Source: Thermoplasmata archaeon (lineage in GTDB: Archaea > Thermoplasmatota > Thermoplasmata > Lutacidiplasmatales > UBA184). From it: a stretch of 64,000 bases of DNA. Of this stretch, positions 34,073 to 42,148 are shown in pieces (the first letter of the stretch is position 1; every line of letters begins with the position of its first letter). The position numbers and the translations under genes are program-made. The DNA lies in assembly GCA_021817245.1 (NCBI GenBank), contig JAKAVQ010000001.1, positions 62,001 to 126,000 on the forward strand, in the 5' to 3' direction. The notes under the pieces are model-generated. The model searched no databases. It was not told where the DNA came from and was given only the letters and a program-made list of their open reading frames with translations.

Positions 34073-34899
34073 GGCGAGCTGGGCTCCTTTTGTCCATCGT
34101 CGGGCTCGCGCTCGTGGCCGTTCTCCTGGTTCCGCTCGGACCGGCGGGCGGGGTCTCGGCCTCCGTTGGGCCGACCGCGTCGTCGACCCCGGTGACCGGC
34201 ACCGTGACCTATCCGAGCGTAGTCTCGTTGCGCGCCACCGCGACCCTGTCGTTCCTCGCCCACGGCGGTCCGGCGTTCGCCGCGAACGGCACGCAGGTCG
34301 GCAACCTGAGCTACTACGCCGCGATCCTGGGAACCAACCTGAGTGGCGTCACCCTTGCCCCTCTCGCGGGCCGCATTCTGGGCAATACGAGCGACCACGC
34401 GACGCTGTCCGTCAGCAACATCTCCCAGACCCTGACGTTGAACGTGATGTTCTCCTCGGTCTATCAGGGCCAGAACGAGTCGGTGAACTACTCCTACACG
34501 ATCGCGGTCGTCCAGCCGTACGTCGTCGCGGCGACGATCGTAAACCCGACCGCGTCGACCGTGCTGCCGTTCCGGGTCGCCGTCGAACTGGACGGAACTC
34601 CGGTGGGCTCGGTCCTCGTGCCGTCGCTCACGCCGGGCGCGGAGTACAACCTCTCGTTCCAGTACGCGGTCGCGAACTTGGGGTCCGGGACCCACACGTT
34701 CTCGATCTCCCTCGCGAGCGAGCACGGGCTGGTCACCTTCTCCGGTGGGGCCACGCAGTACTCACAGTCGTTCTATATCGAGGGCGGCGCGCCGAACTAC
34801 ACGCTCTGGTACGCGCTCGGCATCGTCGCCTTCGTGGTGGTACTCTTTATATTCGTGACCCGGGTGGCCGCGCGCCGGCGGGGCGCGGTGCGCAGGTAG
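34069..34899 (+). CDS. Membrane-anchored, glycosylation-site-rich surface protein
   Basis: A 276-residue protein with an N-terminal signal or anchor helix (LLLSIVGLALVAVLLVPLG), a beta-rich, Ser/Thr-rich outer domain, and a C-terminal transmembrane helix (YALGIVAFVVVLFIFVTRV) with a basic tail. It has many N-x-S/T sites (NGT, NLS, NTS, NIS, NES, NYS). The central part resembles CARDB-like adhesion domains, without a firm match. The ATG overlaps the aglB stop by four bases, so it is translated with the oligosaccharyltransferase and may be its substrate or partner. That is inference. Confidence 0.85.
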   Translation: MRRAGLLLSIVGLALVAVLLVPLGPAGGVSASVGPTASSTPVTGTVTYPSVVSLRATATLSFLAHGGPAFAANGTQVGNLSYYAAILGTNLSGVTLAPLAGRILGNTSDHATLSVSNISQTLTLNVMFSSVYQGQNESVNYSYTIAVVQPYVVAATIVNPTASTVLPFRVAVELDGTPVGSVLVPSLTPGAEYNLSFQYAVANLGSGTHTFSISLASEHGLVTFSGGATQYSQSFYIEGGAPNYTLWYALGIVAFVVVLFIFVTRVAARRRGAVRR

Positions 34900-34927
34900 C
34901 GCGCCTCCGGATCGATAGGGGACGAGT

Positions 34928-35101
34928 ATGCAGGCGCGAACGGAGCTGCGATGCACCTCGTGCGGACGCGCCGTCCCGTCGGAGGGCGCCACCCAGTTCC
35001 CGTGCCCCAGCTGCGGTGCCGTGACGATCGGGCGGTGCGCCCGCTGCCGGGACCAGAGCGTGACCTTCCACTGTCCGCAATGCGGCTTCGAGGGCCCGTA
35101 G
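34928..35101 (+). CDS. Small zinc-finger protein next to aEF1B (HVO_2753-like)
   Basis: A 57-residue protein beginning MQARTELRCTSCGRAV, with four CxxC pairs (CTSC, CPSC, CARC, CPQC) that should bind two zinc ions. Small proteins of this type are commonly encoded just before archaeal elongation factor 1-beta, and I identified it by that context as well as by sequence. A GGGGA ribosome site precedes the ATG. Function is unknown; a role in translation or RNA binding is plausible. Confidence 0.88.
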   Translation: MQARTELRCTSCGRAVPSEGATQFPCPSCGAVTIGRCARCRDQSVTFHCPQCGFEGP

Positions 35102-35118
35102 GGGGGTGAGATCGCTCG

Positions 35119-35385
35119 ATGGGCTCGGTCGCTGTGCTGTTCCGGGTGATGCCCCAGGGCGTCGAGACCGACATGAACGCCCTCGCAAAGGGCGTGCGCG
35201 ACGTCGTCCCCACGAGCGTGACGATCCGCGGGATGCAGGTCAAGGACATCGCGTTCGGGCTGAAAGCGCTGCTCGTGTCGGTCGTGATGGCCGACGCGGG
35301 CGGGCTGCTCCAGGCGACCGAGGACGCGTTCGCGAAGGTGCCGCACGTGGAGTCGGTCGAGGTGATGGAGGAAGGCCTCCTCTAG
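35119..35385 (+). CDS. ef1b: Translation elongation factor 1-beta (aEF1B)
   Basis: An 88-residue guanine-nucleotide exchange factor that recharges aEF1A with GTP. It begins MGSVAVLFRVMPQGVETDMNAL and ends HVESVEVMEEGLL, with IAFGLKALLVSVVMADA in the middle, matching the family over its whole length. A GGGGTGAG ribosome site precedes the ATG. It is cotranscribed with the zinc-finger gene 17 bases upstream. Confidence 0.96.
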   Translation: MGSVAVLFRVMPQGVETDMNALAKGVRDVVPTSVTIRGMQVKDIAFGLKALLVSVVMADAGGLLQATEDAFAKVPHVESVEVMEEGLL

Positions 35386-35403
35386 GCCGGTCGCTCCGCG
35401 GTT

Positions 35404-36387
35404 GTGGACCTGCTCACGCACGTACTGGTCGCCTACCTTCTCACGGCAGGGATCGTCGGACTCCATCCTCAGTATCTCGCGGCCGGAGCCCTCGCGGGCG
35501 GCCTACCGGACGCGGACGCGCTCTTCTTTCCGCTCGCCCGCCGCTTTCCTCTCCTCCGCCATCACGGGATCACCCACTCCGTGTTCGGGGTCTCCGTCAT
35601 CGCCGTCGCGGGCGCGTTCCTGGCCCCGCTCATCCTTCCCGGCTCCCCACTGCTCTACTTCGTCGTGATGGAGGTCGGCGGGCTCGCGCACGTCCTCCAG
35701 GACGGGTTCACCCAGTTCTCGGTCCCCCCGCTCGCCCCGTTCAGCGACAAGCGTCTTCAGATGGATGCCGACCGGGCGGTGAACATCATCACCCTCATCG
35801 TGAGCGCGGTCGGCTTCTACGTCCTGCTGGACGTGGAACGGAACCGGGTCACGTACGATGTCTACACGGCCACGCTCTGGGTGCTGGTCGCGTTCTTCGT
35901 CGCCTACTTCGGGATCCGGCTCGCGGGTCGACTCGCGATCGGGCGCCGCCTCAAGGAGCTCGGGGAGCTCCACCAGCCCGTCCCGACCTCGAACCCGTTC
36001 GTCTGGCTGCTTCTCCGCGAGACGAACACCGAGGGACGGGTCCGGACGAGCTGGGCCCGCTACGTCCTCGGACGCGGGATCGTGGAAGGGCCGCACAGCG
36101 TGGACGGGCCGATCGATGCCGCTCCCCACGACGGGGCTCCGGGGTCGGAGCGGGAGGCGCTCGAGTGGTCGTATCCGCTCGCCCGGCGGGCCAGCCGGGT
36201 GATCGAGTCGACCTACCATTTCGGGGAGGCATTCCGCGAAGCCTCGGGGGCCTGGGTGGCGGTGTGGTACTCCCTCGAGTTCTCCGCGTTCGGTCGCTCC
36301 GCGGCCGTTCGGGTCCGTTTCCCGGCTTCGGGCGGCCCGGCGGAAGTGAAGTCGACCTTCTACCGGCCCCGGCTTCGGCCGGTCTGA
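35404..36387 (+). CDS. YdjM-like membrane-bound metal-dependent hydrolase
   Basis: A 327-residue protein of the YdjM/LexA-binding membrane hydrolase family (PF04307-like). The N-terminal half carries THVLVAYLLTAG, GGLPDADALFFPLARRF and HHGITHSVFG, which supply the conserved His/Asp metal ligands between hydrophobic helices; further helices lie at ~60-80, ~130-150 and ~165-180. The C-terminal half is soluble. It starts at GTG 35404, 18 bases after aEF1B. The reaction is not known for this family. Confidence 0.8.
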   Translation: MDLLTHVLVAYLLTAGIVGLHPQYLAAGALAGGLPDADALFFPLARRFPLLRHHGITHSVFGVSVIAVAGAFLAPLILPGSPLLYFVVMEVGGLAHVLQDGFTQFSVPPLAPFSDKRLQMDADRAVNIITLIVSAVGFYVLLDVERNRVTYDVYTATLWVLVAFFVAYFGIRLAGRLAIGRRLKELGELHQPVPTSNPFVWLLLRETNTEGRVRTSWARYVLGRGIVEGPHSVDGPIDAAPHDGAPGSEREALEWSYPLARRASRVIESTYHFGEAFREASGAWVAVWYSLEFSAFGRSAAVRVRFPASGGPAEVKSTFYRPRLRPV

Positions 36388-36496
36388 CCCGCGTCGCCGA
36401 TCGAACCCCCTCCGCTCCGGTCGTCCGGCGGGCCCCCACGATGGCTTGGGGCCCCGACAGCCCCGCGGGATCGGTACCGGTGTCTTGGGAGGGAGC

Positions 36497-36775
36497 CTAC
36501 TTGTACGTCGATTGGTGGGTCGTTCCCTCGTCGTCCACGATCGTGATGCACTCCCCTTCGCACTCGAAGAGACAGGCCTCGCACATGATGCAGTCCGGTC
36601 CGTGGATGACCGCGGACTTCTCCGCGCGGAACTGGAACTTCGCCGCGACCGCCGGGTCGTCGACCACGTTCGGCCAGTTCTCACGGGGCTGCATCTCGAA
36701 GACCGTCACCGGGCAGACGTCCCGGCAATGGCTGCAACCGGTGCACTTCTCGTGGGCTACCTCGACGCTGACCAT
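36497..36775 (-). CDS. Ferredoxin with two 4Fe-4S cluster motifs
   Basis: A 92-residue electron carrier. Motif 1 is KCTGCSHCRDVCPV and motif 2 is CIMCEACLFECEGE, both CxxCxxCxxxC. A loop of ~38 residues separates them, longer than in the simplest 8-Fe ferredoxins, as in the zinc-containing or thermoacidophile type, although the extra zinc histidines are not clear. It could carry electrons from KorAB to complex I. The ATG at 36775 lies ~32 bases from a TATA box. Confidence 0.93.
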   Translation of the reverse strand: MVSVEVAHEKCTGCSHCRDVCPVTVFEMQPRENWPNVVDDPAVAAKFQFRAEKSAVIHGPDCIMCEACLFECEGECITIVDDEGTTHQSTYK

Positions 36776-36805
36776 GGCCGTACCGCGCCGCTCACCGAGG
36801 GAGAA

Positions 36806-36810
36806 TATAT
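36806..36810 (-). promoter_or_regulatory. TATA box for ferredoxin
   Basis: TAATATATTC on the minus strand, about 32 bases before the ATG at 36775; very short leader. Confidence 0.65.
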
Positions 36811-36938
36811 TACCTCACGCCGTGCGCCGGTCGTACGAATCCCCGGCGTTTTGTCGCGCGTCGCGCGACGACCTGCACGATCGGCGCGGGGCACGGAGGT
36901 CGCTCCTTCTCGCGCGGGTCCGCGGCGGTCGACCCCGG

Positions 36939-38162
36939 TCAGCGCCGGAGCCGTGGGTCGAACGCGTCCCGGAGCCCGTCCGCGACGAAGCTCACGCTGA
37001 TGGCGAAGAGGAACAGGGCGAGGCCGGGGAAGAGTGCCTGCCACCATGGGAGGGGGCAGGTCGATCCGGACCCGAGGATGTTGCAGGTCAATAGGATGCT
37101 CGGAAGGACCACGGTCGCCTGCGCGGCGATCGACCCCCACTCGGGCCAGAGGACGTTCGGAACGATGGGAAAGCCGATGAAGATCAGCGCCGCAACGTTC
37201 AACGGAAACGCGCCGACGTCGAGCGACATCTGCACGAAGACCGGATAGACGCTGTTCGGGAGGACGTGCTTGCGCAGGAGTCGGCCGTTGGTCGCGCCGG
37301 CGGCCCGCGCGGCCTCAACGTACTTCTGCTCCCGGACGACGAGGGACTGCCCGCGGACGATGCGGGCGTAGATCGGCCACGACGTTATCGCGAACGCGCT
37401 GATCATCAGGAGGATCCGGTCGTTGAACCCGGTGAGGCCGAGCTCGACGCCGGCGATGATCACCACGATCACCAGCAGGATCCCGGGGATCGAGAAGAAG
37501 ATGTCCGTCGCCCGCATGAGCCCCTCGTCGAGGAGCCCCCCGTAGAACCCCGAGAGCGAGCCGAGGATCGTTCCGCTCACCGCGCCGATCGACACGATCG
37601 TGATCGCGATCGAGATCGACCACATCGAGCCCTTGGCGAGCCCGTCGAACAGGTTCTCGAAGTAGGGCGTGCCGACCTGTCCGCCCGCGACGAACGCGCC
37701 GAACGGCACCGGCCCGAGGCTGGGCGGATTCAAGGTAATGGTGGGAGCGACGAAGTTGCTGTACGGTTCGCCCGCCACAACGGGCACCACGTAGCACCCG
37801 GGAGACGGCGGGGTCGTTCCCTGGGGGTAGGTGCAGACCGTGTGCGGGCCGCCCGGACAGGTCGACGAGACGCCGCCGGTTGCGCACCACAGGTCGAGCT
37901 GCTGGTTGTTGACCGGCAGGCTGACTCCGTAGATGAACGCGAAGACGAAGAACGCGACGATCCCGAGCCCGACCATGGCCAGGGTGTTCCGTCGGAAGAA
38001 GTACCAGGTGCGGCGGACCTGATCGAGCCTCGGGTGGGGGCGTCGCCGCGCGTCGCGGCGCGGCCCCCGGGTCCGGCGCGATGGAGCGGCCTCGGGAAGG
38101 GGGGGCAGGTCCCCGTCGGTCTTGAGGGCCCGGTCGGGCGCGGCGCTCGAACGCTCGCTCAC
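36939..38162 (-). CDS. ABC transporter permease, DppC/OppC family (orphan)
   Basis: A 407-residue peptide/nickel-type permease. An OppC-like N-terminal region (RRTWYFFRRNTLAMVGLGIVAFFVFAF) is followed by a ~95-residue outer loop with four cysteines, then five more helices. The coupling motif is YVEAARAAGATNGRLLRKHVLPNS (EAA loop). The C-terminus (ADGLRDAFDPRLR) is typical. GTG at 38162 is 25 bases from a TATA box (leaderless). No DppB, ATPase or binding protein is adjacent, so it must pair with subunits elsewhere or be a remnant. Confidence 0.88.
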   Translation of the reverse strand: MSERSSAAPDRALKTDGDLPPLPEAAPSRRTRGPRRDARRRPHPRLDQVRRTWYFFRRNTLAMVGLGIVAFFVFAFIYGVSLPVNNQQLDLWCATGGVSSTCPGGPHTVCTYPQGTTPPSPGCYVVPVVAGEPYSNFVAPTITLNPPSLGPVPFGAFVAGGQVGTPYFENLFDGLAKGSMWSISIAITIVSIGAVSGTILGSLSGFYGGLLDEGLMRATDIFFSIPGILLVIVVIIAGVELGLTGFNDRILLMISAFAITSWPIYARIVRGQSLVVREQKYVEAARAAGATNGRLLRKHVLPNSVYPVFVQMSLDVGAFPLNVAALIFIGFPIVPNVLWPEWGSIAAQATVVLPSILLTCNILGSGSTCPLPWWQALFPGLALFLFAISVSFVADGLRDAFDPRLRR

Positions 38163-38183
38163 GGACGTTCGACGGGAAGGCAG

Positions 38184-38190
38184 TATTTAT
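38184..38190 (-). promoter_or_regulatory. TATA box for DppC-like permease
   Basis: ATAAATA on the minus strand, about 25 bases before the GTG at 38162. It shows that this permease has its own promoter. Confidence 0.7.
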
Positions 38191-38347
38191 CGAATTCAAG
38201 AAATTGGCCCCGCGTTTCGCGCTCCCGGCGGGGGCGCGGAACCGAGGGTCGTGGTCCGCGTGCTCGCCCCAGCGCGGGCCAATTGCGGCGCGGCGTTGAC
38301 CCCCGGCCGGCGGTACCTGCCCGCGGGCCGTCACCGTCCCCGCGGTC

Positions 38348-39193
38348 CTACGGGATCTCGGTGGGGTTCCAGGCGCCGACGCGCGCCCCTCCCCGCAGCG
38401 CATCGAGGGAGCCGACCTCTCCCGGCGAGAGGGAGAAGTCGAAGATCTGTGCGTTCTCGACGATCCGTTCCCGGTGGACCGACTTCGGGATCTCGAGGAA
38501 GCCGTGCTCGATCCCCCAACGGAGGAGGACTTGGGCCGGGGTCCGACGGTGCGCCGCGGCGATCGACCGGACCGTGGGATGGGCGAACTGGGACCCGCGC
38601 GTGAGTGGGGCCCACGCTTCGAGGCGGAGACCGTGCGTCTCCGCGAAGGCGACGAGCTCGGGATCGAACACGAAGGGGTGCAGTTCGACCTGGTCGAGCA
38701 CGGGGGGTATGCGGGCGTGGGGCAGCAGTTCCTCGAGGTGCCGGATCGAGTAGTTGCTCACCCCGATCGCACGGACGGTCCCGTCCCGCTGCAGTTCCTC
38801 GAGCGCCCTCCACGAGTCGAGGCGTTCCTGGGACGACCGGGCCCGGGGCCAGTGGATCAGATAGAGGTCGATGTAGTCGAGCCCAAGGCGCTCGAGGCTC
38901 GCCCGGGCGGCTCGGCGAGCTCGGTCGTACCCGTGATCGGTGTGCCAGAGCTTGGTGGTGACGAAGACCTCCTCCCGGGGGAGCCCGCTCTCCCGGACGG
39001 CCGCACCGACGTCCGCCTCGTTCTCGTAGTAGGTCGCCGTGTCGATGTGGCGGTACCCCGCCTCGAGCGCCCACCCGACGGCTTCACGGGTCGTCGGGCC
39101 GGGGGCCGCGTGAAAGACCCCGAGCCCGAGCACGGGGATCTCCACCCCCGGAGCGAGCCGAACGCGGGGAGCAACGGGAGCGGCGGGCGCCAT
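38348..39193 (-). CDS. Aldo/keto reductase
   Basis: A 281-residue NADPH-dependent carbonyl reductase. Catalytic tetrad motifs are visible: YRHIDTATYYENE (Asp, Tyr), VFVTTKLWHTDHG (Lys) and LYLIHWPRAR (His). The cofactor region is near the C-terminus (IPKSVHRERIVENAQIFDF). The ATG at 39193 gives the usual length. A small cysteine-containing gene ends 23 bases upstream on the same strand. The substrate is unknown. Confidence 0.92.
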   Translation of the reverse strand: MAPAAPVAPRVRLAPGVEIPVLGLGVFHAAPGPTTREAVGWALEAGYRHIDTATYYENEADVGAAVRESGLPREEVFVTTKLWHTDHGYDRARRAARASLERLGLDYIDLYLIHWPRARSSQERLDSWRALEELQRDGTVRAIGVSNYSIRHLEELLPHARIPPVLDQVELHPFVFDPELVAFAETHGLRLEAWAPLTRGSQFAHPTVRSIAAAHRRTPAQVLLRWGIEHGFLEIPKSVHRERIVENAQIFDFSLSPGEVGSLDALRGGARVGAWNPTEIP

Positions 39194-39216
39194 GGGGATC
39201 GAGGGACCTCCCGAAA

Positions 39217-39528
39217 CTATCGGGTCTCCGCCGCGTCGGCGGCCCCGGGGCGGTTTACCGGACCGCGGAATCGGCGGCCCCGGCCCCCCGCGGCAAGGCG
39301 CTCGTCGATCCGACGCAGCTGGGCCTCGTGCTCCGGACAGAGCGCGAACTCGCGCCAGTCCGAGCTTGCGGGGCTCCCGGCGGACGACGCCGCATAGACC
39401 TCTACGCGATGCGGCCGATCGTCGCACGGACCGCCCGAGCCGGCGTCGGGCTCCCCGGCATTGGGCCGGAATGCGTAGTCGTACGCCGCCCCCATATCGC
39501 ACAGCGGGCGCTGGAAGATCGCGCTCAT
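39217..39528 (-). CDS. Hypothetical small Cys/His protein upstream of aldo/keto reductase
   Basis: A 103-residue protein starting MSAIFQRPLCDMGAAYDYAF, with cysteines in LCDMG, GPCDD and ALCPEHEAQ that could bind zinc. The CPEH motif resembles small archaeal zinc proteins. The C-terminus is basic and low-complexity. I do not recognise it. Its position 23 bases before the reductase and its codon pattern favour a real gene, but evidence is modest. Confidence 0.5.
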   Translation of the reverse strand: MSAIFQRPLCDMGAAYDYAFRPNAGEPDAGSGGPCDDRPHRVEVYAASSAGSPASSDWREFALCPEHEAQLRRIDERLAAGGRGRRFRGPVNRPGAADAAETR

Positions 39529-39849
39529 CGGGCTCCTGATCCTCGCGGGGCCCCCAGGGTCGCACGGCCCGGACGGGGAGTTCTCGGCGGACGTCGGGCC
39601 TCGACCTCGGCGCGGTCGACGCACGGCAGCGCCCGGTCGTCCGTCCCGCGGCGGGTTTTCGTTTCCCTCGAGCGCCCGACCGTCACGAACGTCCGCCCCC
39701 TCGCGGACACCGCCGCGGCGCGGCCGAGCGGAACGGGCGTACTTGAGGCTTGGCGGGGGGCCGGGAGGCGTCCCGCCAACGTAAGGAGCCGTCGGAGCTC
39801 GGCACGGCGCGGACCGGCCCCGACCGGGGTCGGCCGGCCGAGGCGCTCG
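39529..39849 (+). other. Intergenic region, no gene seen
   Basis: About 320 bases between divergent genes. The only feature is a weak TATA-like GTACTTGAG near 39739-39747 on the plus strand. No tRNA, repeat or convincing small ORF was found. Confidence 0.5.
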
Positions 39850-40680
39850 TTGCCGCAGGTGGACCTGGGACCGGTTCGGCTCTACTACGAACGGACAGCG
39901 GCGACCGGCGAGCCCGTCGTCCTCCTGCACGGTTCCTGGACCGATCATCACACCTGGGATGCCCTCGTGCCGCCGCTCGCCCCCGCCCTCGAGGTCGTCG
40001 TGGTCGACCGGCGCGGCCACGGGTCGAGTTATGGCCCCCCGCGGGAGCACCCCGTCCGGGACGATGCCCATGACCTGGCGGAGCTCCTCAGCGCGATCGA
40101 CCTTTTCCCGGTACACCTCGTCGCCCACTCCTATGCCGGAGCGGTCGCGCTCCGGCTTGCTTTCGACCGTCCCGAGATGGTGAGGAGCCTATCGCTGCAC
40201 GAGCCTCCGTTCGTCGGGCTGCTTCGTCAGGACCCCGCGGGGCGCCCGGAGGCCGACCGGCTGATCGGCGAGACCGAGCGTCTCGCCGACCTCGTCCGGG
40301 CCGGAGAGGCGGAGCGCGCGGCGCGCGCTCTCGCGGCGGGGATCTCGATGCGGGAGGACGCGTGGGACCGGCTTCCCGGTACGGCTCGAGGGGCGCTCCT
40401 GAAGCATGCCGACCGGTGGGCCGAGGAGCTGGGCGACCCCGAGGCGATCTCGCCGGACCCCGCCGGCCTCGAAGACCTCTGGCTACCGGTCCTCTTGTCC
40501 TCGGGGGGACGCTCGCCTCCGTTCCTCCGTCGCATTAACGAGCTGCTCGGCGCGTCGCTCCGTAACGCCCTCCTTCGGGAGCTTCCGGACTGCGGACACC
40601 TGCCTCAGGTGAGCTGCCCCGCCCGGTACGCGGGCCTCCTGGGGACGTTCCTCCTCGAGCGGAACGTTCCGGTCAGCTAG
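39850..40680 (+). CDS. Alpha/beta fold hydrolase
   Basis: A 276-residue serine hydrolase. The oxyanion region is VVLLHGSWTDHHTWD, the nucleophile elbow is AHSYAGAVAL, and the catalytic histidine is in LPDCGHLPQV. The acid position follows VLLSSGGRSPPFLRR, where Ser replaces the commonest Asp, a pattern found in several members of the family. Start choice is uncertain: TTG 39850 and GTG 39859 are the only in-frame candidates close to the conserved start. It may act on esters, epoxides or lactones. Confidence 0.82.
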   Translation: MPQVDLGPVRLYYERTAATGEPVVLLHGSWTDHHTWDALVPPLAPALEVVVVDRRGHGSSYGPPREHPVRDDAHDLAELLSAIDLFPVHLVAHSYAGAVALRLAFDRPEMVRSLSLHEPPFVGLLRQDPAGRPEADRLIGETERLADLVRAGEAERAARALAAGISMREDAWDRLPGTARGALLKHADRWAEELGDPEAISPDPAGLEDLWLPVLLSSGGRSPPFLRRINELLGASLRNALLRELPDCGHLPQVSCPARYAGLLGTFLLERNVPVS

Positions 40681-41233
40681 GGCGCGCTCGTTGGGGCGCC
40701 GTCCGTCGGCGGGCCCCCGAGGAGCGGGGCGCTCGGGCCGCACAGCCCGGGCACGCGCGTTCGCCCCCTTCCGAGGGCGCCGCGTAGAACAGTGGGGACG
40801 TGTGGGCACGGCGGTGGCAGACGAACAGCCTCTGATCGACTCCCTTCGCGTCCTGGAAGGGGTACACCCTCCAGTAGACCACCCGGACGGGACGCCGGCG
40901 CGGGTCCCTCTCGAGGAGACGCTCGGCCCTCGGTCCAAGCTCGGGACCGTGGCGGGTGGCGAGCCTAAGGTCCGTGGCGCGCACGAGGGACGCCGGCCGC
41001 GTACGGGTCCGCAGAAAGGCGGCCACAGACCGGCTGGCGTCCCGCCGCGACCACTCCGAGTACATCGCGACCGAAACCACCCCGGACGGGCAGGCGAGGA
41101 CCTGGAAGACCCCCGGCAGAGGGGTCGCGGCGGTCCGGGCTCGCACGCCCTGATCGCAGTGTCGATAGCATCGCCCCTCCGAGGCGCGAAGGGCGCGGAC
41201 GAGGGGAAGACTGAGCGTGCCGGCCCGCGTCAT
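40673..41233 (-). CDS. Hypothetical protein coupled to thioredoxin-like gene
   Basis: A 186-residue protein I do not recognise. It has Cys pairs near the start (RCYRHC) and end (ACPGC), plus single cysteines in LACPSG and FVCHRRAH, suggesting metal binding. The middle (SVAAFLRTRTRPASLVRATDLRLATRHG) is basic. The ATG at 41233 overlaps the stop of the upstream thioredoxin-like gene (ATGA), so the two are translated together. The 3' end overlaps the hydrolase gene by eight bases. Confidence 0.65.
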   Translation of the reverse strand: MTRAGTLSLPLVRALRASEGRCYRHCDQGVRARTAATPLPGVFQVLACPSGVVSVAMYSEWSRRDASRSVAAFLRTRTRPASLVRATDLRLATRHGPELGPRAERLLERDPRRRPVRVVYWRVYPFQDAKGVDQRLFVCHRRAHTSPLFYAAPSEGGERACPGCAARAPRSSGARRRTAPQRARPS

Positions 41234-41595
41234 GACGCCCTCGGCCGGAGGAGCGCCTTGAGCCACGCGCTCGCGAAGAGGTCACGCCACGCACGGTCGG
41301 TCCGCGCCGTCTGCTCGGAGAATCCGGTAAAGAGGTGGTCGATCGCTCCGTCCGACCACTCGAGGAATACCTGCGGGATCAGGTAATCCGGCGACGCGTC
41401 CCCGTGCTCCCGTACGATCCGGTCCGCGAGCCGCACTTCCCCCCGCCGGTCGATGTCGAGGATGCGGAGCGGCACCTTGAGCCGGGCCGCGAGGCGGCGG
41501 GCGTGGTCCTGGCTGAGCGGGACACAGTGCGGGCACCATTGGGCCAGCACGACGGTGAGGCGCTGCGGACGGCGGGGGGCAGTGGGGTGGGCCAT
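41230..41595 (-). CDS. Thioredoxin/glutaredoxin-like protein
   Basis: A 121-residue thioredoxin-fold protein. The redox motif is AQWCPHCVPLSQDHARRLA (CPHC), followed by ILDIDRRGEVRLADRIV, the cis-proline region PDYLIPQVFLEW, and a C-terminal helix. It could act as a disulfide reductase for the cysteine-rich protein encoded downstream and overlapping by four bases. The ATG is at 41595. Confidence 0.85.
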   Translation of the reverse strand: MAHPTAPRRPQRLTVVLAQWCPHCVPLSQDHARRLAARLKVPLRILDIDRRGEVRLADRIVREHGDASPDYLIPQVFLEWSDGAIDHLFTGFSEQTARTDRAWRDLFASAWLKALLRPRAS

Positions 41596-41690
41596 GAGCC
41601 TGGCAGGTACCGGCCGAACTTAGGATGGTCGGTCCGCCCGACCGGTCGCTACAGCGACTTCATAGAGGAGTGCCGGCCCTCCGGGGGAGG

Positions 41691-42113
41691 ATGCCCGACC
41701 GCTTCGGGGTGCGCGACGAGGGCCCGGCGAAGTGGTTCACGGCGGGGCCGGGGCTCCAGATGCGCCCCATGGTCGAGGGGAGCGGGGCCGCGATCATCCT
41801 CTATCGAATCGCGCCCGGGATCGAGTTCGACCTTCACCGGCACGAGTACTCCGAGCTCGCGGTGGTTCTTGCCGGCGGGGGCGAACTCCGTATCGACACC
41901 GAGTTCCGTGAGCTGCGGGCCGGTGACTCCTACTTCGTGCCAGGGAACACTCCCCACTCCTTTTCGGTGCCGCCCGACGGGACCGCCACCGTACTGATGG
42001 ACGTGAGCGTGGGCCTTCCGGCCGACACCCCGGGGCCGTCCACCGCCCAGCTCCTCCGGCAGGTCGAGCCGCTGGTCCATCGAACCTCGACCGCTCGGCC
42101 CACGTTCCGGTAG
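41691..42113 (+). CDS. Cupin domain protein
   Basis: A 140-residue single-domain cupin. Metal ligands: HRHEYSELAVVLAGGGELRI (His, His, Glu) and GDSYFVPGNTPHSF (His). The N-terminus (AKWFTAGPGLQMRPMVEG) resembles small sugar- or ligand-binding cupins. The ATG at 41691 directly follows GGGGGAGG, a very close ribosome site. Substrate is unknown; it may be an isomerase, dioxygenase or sensor. Confidence 0.88.
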   Translation: MPDRFGVRDEGPAKWFTAGPGLQMRPMVEGSGAAIILYRIAPGIEFDLHRHEYSELAVVLAGGGELRIDTEFRELRAGDSYFVPGNTPHSFSVPPDGTATVLMDVSVGLPADTPGPSTAQLLRQVEPLVHRTSTARPTFR

Positions 42114-42148
42114 CGCCGAGGGTCGGCGGCCCTCGCTCGACTTCGAGC

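Noticed and set aside
36388-36496. GC-rich hairpins between the YdjM-like gene and ferredoxin, considered as a small RNA or tRNA
   Set aside because: No cloverleaf, box motifs or promoter could be drawn; probably just convergent 3' ends.
36854-36868. Inverted repeat TCGCGCG/CGCGCGA with TTTT nearby, considered as a terminator for the DppC-like gene
   Set aside because: On the transcribed (minus) strand the run is A, not T, so it does not fit an archaeal terminator.
40691-41386. 231-codon plus-strand frame antisense to the thioredoxin-like pair
   Set aside because: Composition is shadow-like; the minus-strand genes have CPHC motifs and an ATGA junction.
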